A DNA stretch of 64,000 nucleotides from Sycon ciliatum. Taxonomy: Eukaryota > Porifera > Calcarea > Leucosolenida > Sycettidae. Each line of letters opens with the position of its first letter. Position 1 is the first letter of the stretch. The notes below the pieces were generated by a model. That model worked only from the letters and a program-made list of their open reading frames with translations. It was not told where the DNA came from and ran no database searches. The stretch spans positions 9,861,434 through 9,925,433 of the forward strand of contig NC_088654.1 in the NCBI RefSeq assembly GCF_964019385.1, in the 5' to 3' direction. The position numbers were made by a program, and so were the translations under genes. Below are positions 62,746-64,000 of the stretch, piece after piece.

Positions 62746-64000
62746 GAGAAGGAAAATAATAACCAGTCAAGCGCTAAATACAAACAGAAGAAAAAGAAAT
62801 CATAAGCCAATACGCGCTAAACTGCGCTTACATTATAGTGAATGGAGAAAAACCGGAATCCGCGAAAATTATAACATACAAAATGATACAGAGAAAAGGG
62901 AAGGCCGGGGGAAACAGACAGGTTGCCTGCGAATGACGCCCTAGAGACAGCAAGTGTGGCAGAATATGCATGAGAGTCATATCTGCTCGACTTGTGGCAA
63001 TGCCCACGAAGGCATGCCACGGCCGCCTTCACGAGAGCAAAGGACAGCTGGGCTCTGATCAAAGCCACAGAGAAAGGCTCACCATTCTTCTCAGACTTGA
63101 TGCCTGCAATGCAGCCAAAGAGGGTGAGGTTGCCTTTACTTGTCCACCAGTTGTACTGAATACCACGGGGATGAATGAAGCGTGCTCTACGTTGATAATG
63201 CGACTCTCGTAACTCCTCCTTTTCTCCTCTTCGTGCTTTCTGTAGCTGCCAGCGATCATTGGTTTCCGATTTGAGAGGGCAAATGGGTTGAAAACCCGGA
63301 CATCTAGAAAGGTCTTCTCAAACCGTCCACCATGTAGACCGCTGACAACTACATTCAGCCGTGCTTGTTCTGCTGTGATGGTGGACCGTAGTGAAAAGCG
63401 CTCACCGGTCCCAGGCTGGAGATGCGGCTTACCATGAACATCATGTGCGATGTCGCGTAGCAGTGTAGCTGTACGGTCTCGGACCTCGTTGTGCCGTAAC
63501 GAGGGATAACCACCGATGACACACAACATGGCATGGGTGGTCAAGAATGGCTTTCCCCACGCGCATGTTGCAGGTAAGCGAGCAGGATCCCGTCCACACC
63601 TGAGGCATATGGCATCACGGAAGGCACCCTTGTGCAGGGTGAAGTCATGCCCCGCAATGGTCGACATGTCAGCCAACTTAAGGCGCCTTTTACAGAGGCA
63701 AGCTGTAGGGTGGGTTGCAGGTCTGGCTCAAGTTGGCCCATCAGGGTGATGACATGGTCCTTCTCCTTCTTTCCAGCGGTTGCCCTGGCTGTTCCCTTCA
63801 GTGCCCGCATCAGCCCTGAGATGCCTTGCATGGTTGACTGCTGTTGGATAATGTTGTCAAGGAGTGGACGGGTGATGGGTGATGAGAGAGCGCTGATGTT
63901 CATCGCTCAGCTGACTGAAGCGAACAATACCGAGACCACCGAGACGATACTGAAGGTCAAGCACAGCGCGGATCATCGAATTCGGTTGGTGACGCCCTGT
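62746..64000 (-). mobile_element. LINE on the minus strand, continues beyond the window
   Basis: 3' end near 62746; the RT C-terminal region reaches the right edge. Its 5' part lies outside. Confidence 0.65.
62990..64000 (-). pseudogene. LINE RT C-terminus, zinc finger and restriction-like nuclease, frame-broken
   Basis: At the edge the frame reads VLDLQYRLGGLGIVRFSQLSDE. After a frame change come SPITRPLLDNIIQQQ and LASVKGALSWLT, then (63059-63676) HDFTLHKGAFRDA, CAWGKPFLTTHAM, GGYPSLRHNEVRD and ARLNVVVSG. KTFLDVRVFNPF and NVEHASFIPVVFSTTGG close that frame, and a last frame change gives AQLSFALVKAAVACLRG. The order is the same as in the 1662-2382 ORF, which stays open. At least three frame changes make this copy dead. 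Confidence 0.65.

Noticed and set aside
1-64000. CRISPR array or bacterial operon
   Set aside because: No regularly spaced short repeats with unique spacers; tandem repeats here are long units without spacers, and the gene content is eukaryotic.

Overview
The window is a repeat-dense stretch of a eukaryotic, almost certainly animal, nuclear genome. The evidence is a BEL/Pao LTR element (a family known from metazoans), Penelope-like elements (PLEs) with GIY-YIG endonuclease ORFs, a tRNA-derived SINE, several classes of inverted-repeat DNA transposon, and a few spliced host-type exons. An aquatic invertebrate such as a sponge is my guess, not something the sequence proves. There are no bacterial operons and no CRISPR array. 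No complete, intact host gene is visible.

Layout. 1-10.6 kb: a chain of PLE copies (A at 1-1636, B at 3100-5165, C at 5201-7925), a non-LTR retrotransposon end (1662-2382) and two tandem arrays whose units carry minus-strand hammerhead ribozymes (237-bp units at 4571-5151, 847-bp units at 7989-10556). 10.6-17.6 kb: a PLE shell (D) split by a small inverted-repeat element and by a young, whole-looking BEL/Pao element with 340-bp LTRs. 18-35 kb: mostly decayed sequence with a LINE tail, long foldback and MITE-like elements, a transposase remnant, a 113-bp-arm hairpin and two minus-strand host-type exons (31953-32348, 32740-32882). 35-37.3 kb: two PLE foldbacks (E, F). 37.8-40 kb: a minus-strand gene of an uncharacterised metazoan family with frame breaks and a 94-bp duplication. 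40-43 kb: nothing recognisable. 43-45 kb: SINE tandem copies and an 88-bp minisatellite. 45.4-52.9 kb: six retroelements or foldbacks in a row, separated only by (AAT)n tracts. 53-64 kb: another host-type exon, LINE ends, foldbacks, and a repeat family (R) interrupted by TA-type and TTAA-type DNA elements. A second LINE runs off the right edge on the minus strand.

Unifying observation. At least twenty hammerhead-ribozyme motifs from about eight sequence subfamilies lie in PLE termini, in retrozyme-like tandem arrays and in foldbacks. In nearly all of them stem III is a short self-complementary sequence, as expected for ribozymes that work as dimers. The same elements are almost always bounded by (AAT)n microsatellites. 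The PLE endonuclease carries an AT-hook (RGRP) inside a long low-complexity insertion that splits its GIY-YIG domain. I infer a community of ribozyme-bearing retroelements that land in, and pass on, AAT tracts. The ribozymes and AAT borders are seen directly; the targeting mechanism is inference. All identity statements are by eye.
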